Under the pieces are notes generated by a model. That model saw only the letters and a list, made by a program, of their open reading frames with translations. It searched no databases and was not told the DNA's origin. Source: Bacteroidales bacterium UBA1180 (GTDB lineage Bacteria; Bacteroidota; Bacteroidia; Bacteroidales; Paludibacteraceae). From it: a stretch of 36,831 bases of DNA. The DNA lies in NCBI GenBank assembly GCA_002310195.1, contig DBYS01000004.1, positions 1 through 36,831 of the forward strand, read 5' to 3'. The position numbers and the translations under genes were made by a program. This document shows, piece after piece, positions 23,979 to 31,763 of this stretch; the first letter of the stretch is position 1; the number at the start of each line of letters is the position of its first letter.

Positions 23979-25580
23979 ATGACACACAAATACGATTATC
24001 TGATCATCGGCGGCGGCGTGGCCGGTATGAGCTTCGCGCTGAAGGTGGCACGTACGCAGAAGTACAGGATCGCCCTGTGCTGCAAGACGACGCTCGACGA
24101 GGCGAACACTGCCAAGGCCCAAGGCGGTATAGCATCGGTGACGAACCTGCTGGTCGATGATTTCGACAAGCATATCCACGACACAATGGTAGCCGGCGAC
24201 TGGATCAGCGATCCGGCAGCCGTGGAGCAGGTAGTGCGCCGTGCACCCGAACAGATACAGGAACTGGTGCAATGGGGCGTGAACTTCGACAAGAACGCCG
24301 ACGGACAGTACGATCTGCACCGCGAGGGCGGACACTCGGAGTTCCGTATCCTTCACCACGCCGATGATACCGGTGCGGAGATCCAGCGCGGACTGATGGC
24401 CGCGGTACGCAACAACCCGTTCATCGATGTGCTGGAGAACCACTTTGCCGTGGAGATCATCACGCAGCACCACCTGGGTATGCGCGTCACGCACCGCACG
24501 CCCGACAAGGAGTGCTACGGAGCGTATATCATCGATCCCGAAACAGGCAAGATCGACACCTACCTGAGCCGCATCACACTGATGGCTACTGGCGGCACGG
24601 GAGCCGTATATGCCACTACCACCAACCCGAACATCGCTACTGGCGACGGCATAGCTATGGTGCACCGGGCCAAAGGCCTGATCAAGGATATGGAGTTTGT
24701 GCAGTTCCATCCTACAGCGCTGTACAACCCCAGCGAGACCCATCCCGCCTACCTGATAACCGAGGCTATGCGAGGTTACGGAGGTATACTCCGGCTGCCT
24801 AACGGCGAGGAGTTCATGCAGAAGTACGACGCCCGCCTGTCGCTCGCTCCGCGGGATATAGTGGCCCGCGCTATCGACAATGAGATGAAGATCCACGGTA
24901 TCGATCATGTGTGCCTCGATGTCACGCACAAGGATGCCGAGCAGACCAAGCACCACTTCCCGAACATCTATGCCAAGTGCCTAAGTATAGGCATCGATAT
25001 CACCAAGGATTATATACCCGTTGCCCCGTGTGCGCACTACATGTGCGGCGGCATCAAGGTCGATCTCGACGGTCAGTCCACTATCCGCCGATTGTATGCC
25101 GTGGGCGAATGCAGCTGCACGGGTCTGCACGGCGGTAACCGATTGGCCAGCAACTCGCTCATCGAAGCCGTGGTCTATGCCGATGCGGCAGCCAAGCACA
25201 GCCTGAACATGATCGAGCAGTACGGTTTCAACGAGCAGGTGCCCGACTGGAATGACGAAGGCACGATGTCGAACGAGGAGCAGGTGTTGATATCGCAGGA
25301 TATGAAAGAGGTGGGACAGATCATGTCCACCTATGTGGGTATAGTTCGCTCCGATCTGCGCTTGCGCCGTGCATGGGAACGGCTCGATCTGCTATATGAG
25401 GAGACCGAGGATCTGTTCAAACGCGTGAAGCCGACAAAGGACATCTGCGAACTCAGAAACATGATCAACGTAGGGTATCTCATCACGCGCCACGCTCTGG
25501 AGCGCAAGGAGAGCCGCGGATTGCACTACACCATCGATTATCCGCATAACCCCAACGGCAATACGAACGAGGTATGGTAA
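23979..25580 (+). CDS. nadB: L-aspartate oxidase
   Basis: A 533-residue FAD enzyme oxidising L-aspartate to iminoaspartate in de novo NAD synthesis. It shows the dinucleotide fold YLIIGGGVAGMSFA (7-20), NTAKAQGGIASV, HREGGHSEFRILHHADDTGAE, FVQFHPTAL, the catalytic arginine stretch LAPRDIVARAI, HYMCGGIKVD and GLHGGNRLASNSL. The GHSEFRILH wording separates NadB from succinate dehydrogenase flavoprotein. The frame is open back to a GTG at 23931, but that lies inside the terminator hairpin; the ATG at 23979 starts MTHKYDYLII and is chosen. nadA and nadC are absent here. The next gene overlaps by 7 nt. No consensus promoter is visible between the terminator and the start. Confidence 0.95.
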   Translation: MTHKYDYLIIGGGVAGMSFALKVARTQKYRIALCCKTTLDEANTAKAQGGIASVTNLLVDDFDKHIHDTMVAGDWISDPAAVEQVVRRAPEQIQELVQWGVNFDKNADGQYDLHREGGHSEFRILHHADDTGAEIQRGLMAAVRNNPFIDVLENHFAVEIITQHHLGMRVTHRTPDKECYGAYIIDPETGKIDTYLSRITLMATGGTGAVYATTTNPNIATGDGIAMVHRAKGLIKDMEFVQFHPTALYNPSETHPAYLITEAMRGYGGILRLPNGEEFMQKYDARLSLAPRDIVARAIDNEMKIHGIDHVCLDVTHKDAEQTKHHFPNIYAKCLSIGIDITKDYIPVAPCAHYMCGGIKVDLDGQSTIRRLYAVGECSCTGLHGGNRLASNSLIEAVVYADAAAKHSLNMIEQYGFNEQVPDWNDEGTMSNEEQVLISQDMKEVGQIMSTYVGIVRSDLRLRRAWERLDLLYEETEDLFKRVKPTKDICELRNMINVGYLITRHALERKESRGLHYTIDYPHNPNGNTNEVW

Positions 25581-26428
25581 TCGACAGTCTGATAGTTATG
25601 TATGCAATCGTTTTACACAGCGTAGTACCCGTACGGAGCGAGCCGCGCGAAGGTGCAGAGCAGGAGACACAGTTGCTGTTCGGCGAGGTGTGCCGCATCA
25701 CGGAGACCTTGCCCAGGTGGTACAAGATCCGCAACGAGGCTGACGGCGCGGAAGGATTTGTGGATGCTATCATGATATCGCCGATGACGGACGAGGAGTA
25801 CACGGCCTACACCGCTGCGTTAGCCGCCAGCCATGCGCGCGTCAAACTGCCAATGACCTATGCCGTGAGTGAGAACAACCAACAGACCATCCCCCTGACT
25901 CTGGGTACGCGTCTGGCAGGATACAAGGACGGGCAGTTCAGCGTACTGGGCGTATCGTTCCGTATCGACAGCGCTGCCGTGGCTGCCGAGCCGCTGGTGC
26001 TCAGCGATACGGCACTGATGCAGGTCATGCGGTTCATGCTGAACACCCCGTACCTCTGGGGCGGCAAGAACGCGCTTGGTATGGATTGTTCGGGCATGAC
26101 CCAGACGGTGATGAGCCTGTTCGGCGTCAGTCTGCCGCGTAATGCCTCGCAGCAGATCAAGTGCGGCGAAGAGGTCAAGAACCTCAAGCAGGCCAAGGCC
26201 GGCGATCTGGTGTTCTTCGATCATGCTGATCCGGTCAGCGAGGGTTCCCTGCCGCACAATTGTGCCGGCGACACGCGCATCACGCATGTAGGTATGCTGC
26301 TGGACAGCGAACGGGTGATCCACTGCTCCGGCAGGGTGAAGATCGAGCGCATTGACGAGCGGGGCATACTGAGCACGGAGCGTCAGGGCTACACCCATCA
26401 CCTGGCAGGAATAAGACGAATGTTATAA
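25574..26428 (+). CDS. SH3-domain NlpC/P60 peptidase (YkfC-like)
   Basis: A 284-residue cysteine peptidase of the NlpC/P60 family. An N-terminal SH3-like region (about 9-70, VVPVRSEPREG through GFVDAIMI) and a second SH3-like stretch (about 95-135) precede the catalytic domain. That domain has Cys172 (GMDCSG), His238 (ITHVGM) and His250 (VIHCSG) as likely triad. The LWGGKNALGMDCSG wording matches YkfC-type enzymes, which cut gamma-D-glutamyl-L-diamino acid bonds in imported murein peptides. No signal peptide is visible, so a cytoplasmic, peptidoglycan-recycling role is likely. The ATG overlaps nadB by 7 nt; a second ATG at 25598 is possible. Confidence 0.85.
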   Translation: MVIDSLIVMYAIVLHSVVPVRSEPREGAEQETQLLFGEVCRITETLPRWYKIRNEADGAEGFVDAIMISPMTDEEYTAYTAALAASHARVKLPMTYAVSENNQQTIPLTLGTRLAGYKDGQFSVLGVSFRIDSAAVAAEPLVLSDTALMQVMRFMLNTPYLWGGKNALGMDCSGMTQTVMSLFGVSLPRNASQQIKCGEEVKNLKQAKAGDLVFFDHADPVSEGSLPHNCAGDTRITHVGMLLDSERVIHCSGRVKIERIDERGILSTERQGYTHHLAGIRRML

Positions 26429-26441
26429 AATTGATACAGTT

Positions 26442-27128
26442 ATGAATAAACCCATCTTATCATCCATCATCCTGGCCATCGGTCTGGCGTTGGCAGGACT
26501 GTTTGTGTACTGCGGCATTCATCAGATTGCCTCAAAGGATCGCGTTGTGTCGGTCAAAGGCCTGAGCACACGTGACGTACAGGCGGATTTCGTTGTATGG
26601 CCGTTGGACTTCTGCGTGCGCGGCAATGATATCAGCGCATTGTACGACGACATGGCACGTATCGAAAAAACCGCCAAGGCGTTCTTCCTCGACAAAGGGT
26701 TCAAGGAGAGCGAACTGGCTCGCGGTAACATCTCGATCGACGACAACTGGTCGAGCTACTACGGTGCCCGTCCGGAGTTCCACTACACGCTGCGCACATC
26801 GTTTATCATCTCCACGCCCGACATCGATCGCGTGAAGGCTAACCTCGGTTGCCAGAGCGAACTATTGAAGAAAGGTGTGATCCTTCAGTCCTATGAGTGG
26901 AACACCGATTTCCAATACAACGGTCTGCCTGATCTCAAGCCCGAGATGGTGCAGGAGGCTACGCAGAACGCCCGCCAAGTGGCTCAGAAGTTCGCCGAAG
27001 ATGCCCAGTGCCGTCTCGGCAGCATACAGCATGCCAACCAGGGACAGTTCTCCATCGAGTCCGACAACTACCAGCCGTGGATCAAGCACGTGCGCGTCGT
27101 AACGACCGTTTCGTACTACCTGAAGTAA
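26442..27128 (+). CDS. SIMPL-domain (DUF541/YggE-like) protein
   Basis: A 228-residue protein with an N-terminal membrane segment or uncleaved signal (about 6-28, SSIILAIGLALAGLFVYCGI) and a SIMPL-type periplasmic domain. Evidence is VVSVKGLSTRDVQADFVVWPL, the helix with IEKTAKAFFLDKGFKESEL, and NARQVAQKFAEDAQCRLGSI near the C-terminus. The biochemical role of the family is poorly defined; the E. coli relative YggE is linked to oxidative stress. It sits 13 bp after the NlpC/P60 gene and 15 bp before the secreted EEP-fold gene, in the nadB unit. Confidence 0.82.
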   Translation: MNKPILSSIILAIGLALAGLFVYCGIHQIASKDRVVSVKGLSTRDVQADFVVWPLDFCVRGNDISALYDDMARIEKTAKAFFLDKGFKESELARGNISIDDNWSSYYGARPEFHYTLRTSFIISTPDIDRVKANLGCQSELLKKGVILQSYEWNTDFQYNGLPDLKPEMVQEATQNARQVAQKFAEDAQCRLGSIQHANQGQFSIESDNYQPWIKHVRVVTTVSYYLK

Positions 27129-27143
27129 CAATCTTACCATAGT

Positions 27144-29162
27144 ATGAGCAAGAGATTAGTAATCATCGGTGTACTGGCGTGCGCATGCATGCTCGGTACC
27201 GTGCAAGCCGATACGTGCACACCGGTCACGCTGACGTTTCTAAGTGACGGGTTTGGCGACATGACGACCGATGACGGTTCGATATGGAAATGGGACGCAT
27301 CGTATTCGTGCGCCAAGGCAACCAAGTCCGGCGGAGTGGAGGGACATCTGCTGACGCCTGCACTCAACCTTACAGGGGCAGACGAAGTGACGATTCAGTT
27401 CGCACATACCCACAAGTATGCCGGTACTCCGGCAAATGAACTCACGCTGTGGGTAACGGATGACTATAAGGACAATTATGCTGCTTCGGCATGGAAGCAA
27501 CTGACCATCGATCCGTACGCAACCAACAACGACTGGAAGTTTGTGAATGTGTCGATCAATGTTCCCAGTTCGTATGTAGGCGCAAAAACGGTGTTCTGCT
27601 TCCGGTATGTCAGCACCGCTTCCAACTATGCAACATGGGAGATCAAGAACCTGCAGATATCCAGCACGTGCGGAGGGATCAGTGCGCCGCCTGTAGCGCT
27701 GCCGAACATCGGTAACGGACGACTGAAAGTATGTGCGCAGAACCTGCAGAACTACTACTTCAACCTCAATTCAGGTCGCGGTAACTACACCCCTGAGGAG
27801 TTTGATGCCAAGACCCGCAAGATAGTAGATGCTATGCTCTGGGCGAATGCCGATATCTATGCGTTCTGCGAACTGGAGGCACAGCCGATCATCCTCAAGC
27901 AGCTGGCCGACTCGCTCAACCGCCGCACGGACGATAAGCCCTACGTAGCGATCGACGACAATATCGATGAGCAGTGGGATGAAGAGTACGACAATAACCT
28001 CAAGTCCGGCTTCATCTATCGTAAGGACAAAGTAAAACCTATCGGACCGAACGAACCTGCCACCACTGCGGCGTACTACAAAAACGTGCTGCGTATTCAG
28101 GTGTTCGAAGAGCTGGAGTCGCAGGAGCGGTTAACCGTGTCGATGAGTCACTTCAAGGCTAAAGACAGTTCGGATGATCAAGGTAATGCCAAGCGTGTGA
28201 CCAACGCCAACCAGCTGCTGCAAGGCATAGGCAACTATGCCCTTGACAAGGATGTGCTGCTGTTGGGTGACTTCAACTGCGAGGTGGGCGAAGAGCCGCT
28301 GGAGATCATCATGACCGCCGGCTACGAGGAGCAGCTGCTCAAGTACAATCAGTCGGCATACTCGCATTGCTACGGCGGAGGCGAACTGATTGATCACGTG
28401 TTTGCCAACGATCCGATGTCGAAGCAGATCACAGGTGCCGGACTGTTCCATATATCCACCTCGTGTGGCGCTGATGCATCGGCCAATGCCGGTCATCGCT
28501 ACTCCGATCATGACCCGTATCTGGTGGGCATCAATCTGGTAGCGTCCGAACCTGCCGAGTGTGAAGAGGTCAATGCGTCGTACCTGCCTACGGGTGCTTC
28601 CGGCTTGGGGGATATGCGCGCGATCAGCGTTAGCGGCCAGTGGTACTGGCGTTACCAGAGCAGCTACGGTGCTACCTGTCAGGACAAAGGTGGCGAAGAT
28701 TGGCTGCTGACTCCGACGTACGATCTGAGAAAAGCCGCTTCGGTCAGTCTGTCGTTTGAGCATACGATCGGCTACGCCAACAATATGTCGGAACAGCAGA
28801 CGTTATGGGTAACGGACAACTTCAGTTCGGTTGAAGACTCCGAGTGGACGCAACTGACTATCCCGACCTACCCGACGGGCACCAACTGGAACTTCGTCAA
28901 AGCATCGGTCGATGTGCCGCTGTCGGCAGTGGGTAAGAACACCGTGTTCGGCTTCAAGTACAATGTGCCGGCCGATGCGGCCAACAGTTCGACATGGGAA
29001 ATCAAGAACCTGCAAGTGAAGGTAACCTGCGACGACGTACATTCTGCATTGGAGAATAATCCTTGCCGTTCAACAGGTATGAAGATGATACGTGACGGAC
29101 AGCTAATTATTATCCTGCCCGATGGCACACGCTACAACGCCATAGGCGTACGGATGCAGTAA
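27144..29162 (+). CDS. Secreted endonuclease/exonuclease/phosphatase-fold protein flanked by duplicated beta-sandwich domains
   Basis: A 672-residue exported protein. Signal peptide 1-22 (ending TVQA). The central EEP domain (about 193-475) shows FCELEA, MSHFKAKD, GDFN at 375-378 and SDHDP at 454-458, the metal and catalytic positions of DNase I-like hydrolases. It is bracketed by two related domains (about 24-178 and 480-645) that share the patterns TLWVTD, WKQLTI/WTQLTI, KTVFCFRY/NTVFGFKY and TWEIKNLQ, as in choice-of-anchor J/DUF5017-type binding modules. The tail (MKMIRDGQLIIILPDGTRYNAIG) resembles short C-terminal ends of T9SS substrates; that is inference. The substrate may be nucleic acid or a phosphodiester. 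A bidirectional terminator follows. Confidence 0.83.
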   Translation: MSKRLVIIGVLACACMLGTVQADTCTPVTLTFLSDGFGDMTTDDGSIWKWDASYSCAKATKSGGVEGHLLTPALNLTGADEVTIQFAHTHKYAGTPANELTLWVTDDYKDNYAASAWKQLTIDPYATNNDWKFVNVSINVPSSYVGAKTVFCFRYVSTASNYATWEIKNLQISSTCGGISAPPVALPNIGNGRLKVCAQNLQNYYFNLNSGRGNYTPEEFDAKTRKIVDAMLWANADIYAFCELEAQPIILKQLADSLNRRTDDKPYVAIDDNIDEQWDEEYDNNLKSGFIYRKDKVKPIGPNEPATTAAYYKNVLRIQVFEELESQERLTVSMSHFKAKDSSDDQGNAKRVTNANQLLQGIGNYALDKDVLLLGDFNCEVGEEPLEIIMTAGYEEQLLKYNQSAYSHCYGGGELIDHVFANDPMSKQITGAGLFHISTSCGADASANAGHRYSDHDPYLVGINLVASEPAECEEVNASYLPTGASGLGDMRAISVSGQWYWRYQSSYGATCQDKGGEDWLLTPTYDLRKAASVSLSFEHTIGYANNMSEQQTLWVTDNFSSVEDSEWTQLTIPTYPTGTNWNFVKASVDVPLSAVGKNTVFGFKYNVPADAANSSTWEIKNLQVKVTCDDVHSALENNPCRSTGMKMIRDGQLIIILPDGTRYNAIGVRMQ

Positions 29163-29195
29163 GCACTGCCTACACATAGCGTACAAAACAAAAAG

Positions 29196-29225
29196 AAGTG
29201 ACCTTAACGGGTCACTTTCTTTTTC
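29196..29225. terminator. Bidirectional terminator
   Basis: AAGTGACC (29196-29203), 6-nt loop, GGTCACTT (29210-29217), with a T-rich run on the plus side (29216-29225) and an A-rich run at 29191-29197 that serves the minus strand. It overlaps the stop codon (29212-29214) of the convergent minus-strand gene. Confidence 0.85.
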
Positions 29226-29574
29226 CGTAGAACAAGTGTTTCTTCTCGTTGTTTCGCCAGCCGGCTTGGTACTCATGCTCTACGAAGCATATCCTGACAT
29301 CAGCCTGGTACTCATGGTCAACGAAGTACACCGTGATATCGGCCTGATAGTCATGCGACACAAAGTACCATCGGCCTTTGTTGCCTTCGGCCTGATAGTC
29401 GTGGCTCTCGCGATACACCAAGAGATCGGCCTGATACTCATGATCCACCACATACACCTTGACAGCGGCCTGGTAATCGTGGTCGGTGGAATAGATCTTC
29501 TGTGCTTTAGCCGATACGGCGGCTATCATACATAGCGCTACAAGCAGTACGCGCAGGGTGCTTACGTGTTTCAT
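29212..29574 (-). CDS. Exported short-repeat protein (DUF6150-like)
   Basis: A 120-residue exported protein. The open frame extends to 29742, but the ATG at 29574 starts a clear signal peptide (LRVLLVALCMIAAVSAKA, cleavage near 24). The mature part is six imperfect 13-16-residue units with core H-(D/E)-Y-Q-A followed by a beta-strand such as VYVV. Examples are DHDYQAAVKVYVV, DHEYQADLLVYRE and SHDYQADITVYFV. The fourth junction has an insert (EGNKGRW). It resembles the family annotated as DUF6150; function is unknown. The regular hydrophobic strand suggests a solenoid or stacked beta fold. It ends in a basic tail (HLFYGKRK) inside the bidirectional terminator, and is the last gene after lpxB. 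Confidence 0.75.
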   Translation of the reverse strand: MKHVSTLRVLLVALCMIAAVSAKAQKIYSTDHDYQAAVKVYVVDHEYQADLLVYRESHDYQAEGNKGRWYFVSHDYQADITVYFVDHEYQADVRICFVEHEYQAGWRNNEKKHLFYGKRK

Positions 29575-29593
29575 ATCTGTAGGGTTTAGCGGG

Positions 29594-30721
29594 TTAATCG
29601 TTGGTACATATAATTGCTGCGGCTGCCTCGGATGCAGATGAGTTGCCCAGGCGCTTTTCGATCTCGGCGTAGCCTTCTCGTATCTGCCGGACATGTTCGC
29701 TATCGGTGAGCAGACGGCTGAGCTCATCGCGCACGGATTCAACGGTAAACTCGTACACCAGCAGCTCTTTGATCACCTCTCTGTCCGCCACGATGTTCAC
29801 CAACGTGAAGTGCGGAATCTGGAACATCACCGGCCGGAAGAACGCCAGCAGATGGCCGAACGCCAGGTGATAGACTGCTACTTGCGGACATCCGAGCAGG
29901 GCTGTCTCCAGCGTAGCCGTACCGGAGTTGACAACTGCCGCTTGGGCATGACGAACAGTGGCGTAAGTGTCGCTGCTGAGTTCGACTGTAGGGTAGGCAG
30001 CCATGAACTGCTGATAGAACATCGGCTCGATGCCGGGGGCGGTGGTTACCACTACGCGCTGCACGTTCGGGCAGTTCTGTAATGCTTGCATCGTGCCGGC
30101 CAGCATCTTAGGCAGGCAGTTCTCTATCTCATGCTTGCGGCTGCCGGGCAGCAGTGCCACATACGGGCTGCTTGCCGACGGCTGATCAGCTGGCACTGAC
30201 CGTTTGTACGCGGCTATGCCCTCCGCAGTAGGATTGCCTACATACGTACAGTTGTAACCGTACTTGGCGTAGAATTCCGGTTCGAACGGAAAGATGCCGA
30301 GTATGTGATGGCAGTACTTGCCGATCTTGTGTACGCGCCAGCGTTTCCACGCCCATATCTTAGGCGGTATATAGTAGGTGACGCGCGTGCGGGGCAGATG
30401 CTTGCGGCTGAACGCTGCCATGCGCAGGTTGAACCCCGGATAGTCAATCAGTATCAGATGATCCGGCTGCTCGCTGAGCAGTGCTTGTTCGGCTATGCGG
30501 ATGTTGCGGCGTATATCGCCCATGTGCGCAATCACCTGCACGTAGCCCATGTACGCCATCTTGCTGTAGTGCTGGTACAGCCGGCAACCGGCCGCTTGCA
30601 TCTTATCTCCTCCCAAACCGCTGAACGACGCCTCGGCGTCACGCTGACGGATAGCATCGATCAGTCGGGCGGCATGCATGTCACCCGAAGCTTCGCCGGC
30701 TATGAGGAAGTACTTTGCCAT
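29594..30721 (-). CDS. lpxB: Lipid A disaccharide synthase
   Basis: A 375-residue GT19 glycosyltransferase joining UDP-2,3-diacylglucosamine to lipid X on the inner face of the inner membrane. The opening YFLIAGEASGDMHAARL, then FSGLGGDKMQAAG, MGYVQVIAHM, IDYPGFNLRMA and YYIPPKIWAWKRWRVHKI are strong LpxB signatures; the C-terminal UDP-binding half shows LLPGSRKHEI, VVNSGTATLETALLGCPQVAVY and PHFTLVNIVADREVIKELL. Length is normal. It lies 6 bp after a small membrane protein in the rmlA-glmM-surE-lpxB unit. Confidence 0.97.
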   Translation of the reverse strand: MAKYFLIAGEASGDMHAARLIDAIRQRDAEASFSGLGGDKMQAAGCRLYQHYSKMAYMGYVQVIAHMGDIRRNIRIAEQALLSEQPDHLILIDYPGFNLRMAAFSRKHLPRTRVTYYIPPKIWAWKRWRVHKIGKYCHHILGIFPFEPEFYAKYGYNCTYVGNPTAEGIAAYKRSVPADQPSASSPYVALLPGSRKHEIENCLPKMLAGTMQALQNCPNVQRVVVTTAPGIEPMFYQQFMAAYPTVELSSDTYATVRHAQAAVVNSGTATLETALLGCPQVAVYHLAFGHLLAFFRPVMFQIPHFTLVNIVADREVIKELLVYEFTVESVRDELSRLLTDSEHVRQIREGYAEIEKRLGNSSASEAAAAIICTND

Positions 30722-30727
30722 GGTTAA

Positions 30728-31012
30728 TTATAGCAGAATGATCGCTGCGGCCATGTATGGGATGATTGCCACCAGCACCCCTTTGGCGAGTTTCCACACA
30801 TTGAGTTCGTACAGCAGGAACATCACCGCCATGTTCGCAAACGTACTGAGCAGCAGCATGCGGCCGATCACGGGTTTGAGCATCTCGAACATCCCTTCCT
30901 GCCACAAGTGGTGCAAGCCTATCGTATGTGCGTAGGCGAGGCAGAACAGTGCCGGTAGGATGAGTCCGAGCAGCAGCCCGAGCCAGAAGTTATCCCATTT
31001 GCTTGCGTTCAT
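30728..31012 (-). CDS. Small membrane protein between surE and lpxB
   Basis: A 94-residue protein with three predicted membrane segments: about 9-29 (FWLGLLLGLILPALFCLAYA), 51-70 and 77-94. The N-terminus is short and polar, and the protein ends within the last hydrophobic segment. I do not recognise a named family. Its position, 4 bp after surE and 6 bp before lpxB, suggests a role in the envelope unit, but this is inference only. Confidence 0.75.
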   Translation of the reverse strand: MNASKWDNFWLGLLLGLILPALFCLAYAHTIGLHHLWQEGMFEMLKPVIGRMLLLSTFANMAVMFLLYELNVWKLAKGVLVAIIPYMAAAIILL

Positions 31013-31016
31013 GGAT

Positions 31017-31763
31017 TTATAGCAGCTGGTAAGCCGTCGTGTCGATGGTGGTAGGTGTGATGCTTATGCGGTGGTGCGCCAGTGCGTACTCGTCGGTATC
31101 TTCGGCATCGGGTTCATGGTTGACGAATGTGCCCACGAGTGTGTAATAGGTGCGTCCATCGTCGTCGGTGTGCGGCTCCATCTCCTTCTCCCAATGTGCG
31201 CGGCACTGACGGGTCCACTGTATGCCTTCGATCGGACCGACGGGGAAATTGACGTTGTAGCATATACCGTACGGCATAGGCTCTTCCAGCAGATGACGGG
31301 TGATCTCGGGTATGTACTTCTCTGCTTCCGTGAGATCGATATCCGGCACATGATCGCAGTACGAATAGCCTATAGCCGGTATGCCGTGCTCAGCAGCCAC
31401 CATGCATGCGCCTATCGTGCCGGAGTAGATGACGTTGATCGAGGCGTTCGAGCCGTGGTTGATACCTGACACGACGAGATCGATCTTACTGTCATCGCCA
31501 TCGAACAAGGTGTTCAGCGCCAGTTTGATGCAGTCAGCCGGTGTGCCGTTGGTCACGTACACCTCCGCCTGCTCCAGGCCTTCGCCCGGATTGTCGATGC
31601 GCGTGAGGTACATCGGTTTTTGCACAGATATACATGCTGCGGCACCGCTACGCGGTCCTTCGGGGGCAAGCACATACACCTTGCCGAAAGGCAGCATCAG
31701 GCGGGTGAGCGTGATGATCCCTTTCGTTCCCCAGCCGTCGTCGTTGGTTATGAGGATGTTCAT
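31017..31763 (-). CDS. surE: 5'/3'-nucleotidase SurE
   Basis: A 248-residue nucleotidase with the metal-binding NILITNDDGW (Asp8, Asp9), PEGPRSGAAACIS (Ser39) and VVSGINHGSNAS (Asn near 101). It removes phosphate from nucleoside monophosphates and is a survival protein in other bacteria. The ATG overlaps the glmM stop in an ATGA arrangement (31760-31763), so translation is coupled. Confidence 0.95.
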   Translation of the reverse strand: MNILITNDDGWGTKGIITLTRLMLPFGKVYVLAPEGPRSGAAACISVQKPMYLTRIDNPGEGLEQAEVYVTNGTPADCIKLALNTLFDGDDSKIDLVVSGINHGSNASINVIYSGTIGACMVAAEHGIPAIGYSYCDHVPDIDLTEAEKYIPEITRHLLEEPMPYGICYNVNFPVGPIEGIQWTRQCRAHWEKEMEPHTDDDGRTYYTLVGTFVNHEPDAEDTDEYALAHHRISITPTTIDTTAYQLL

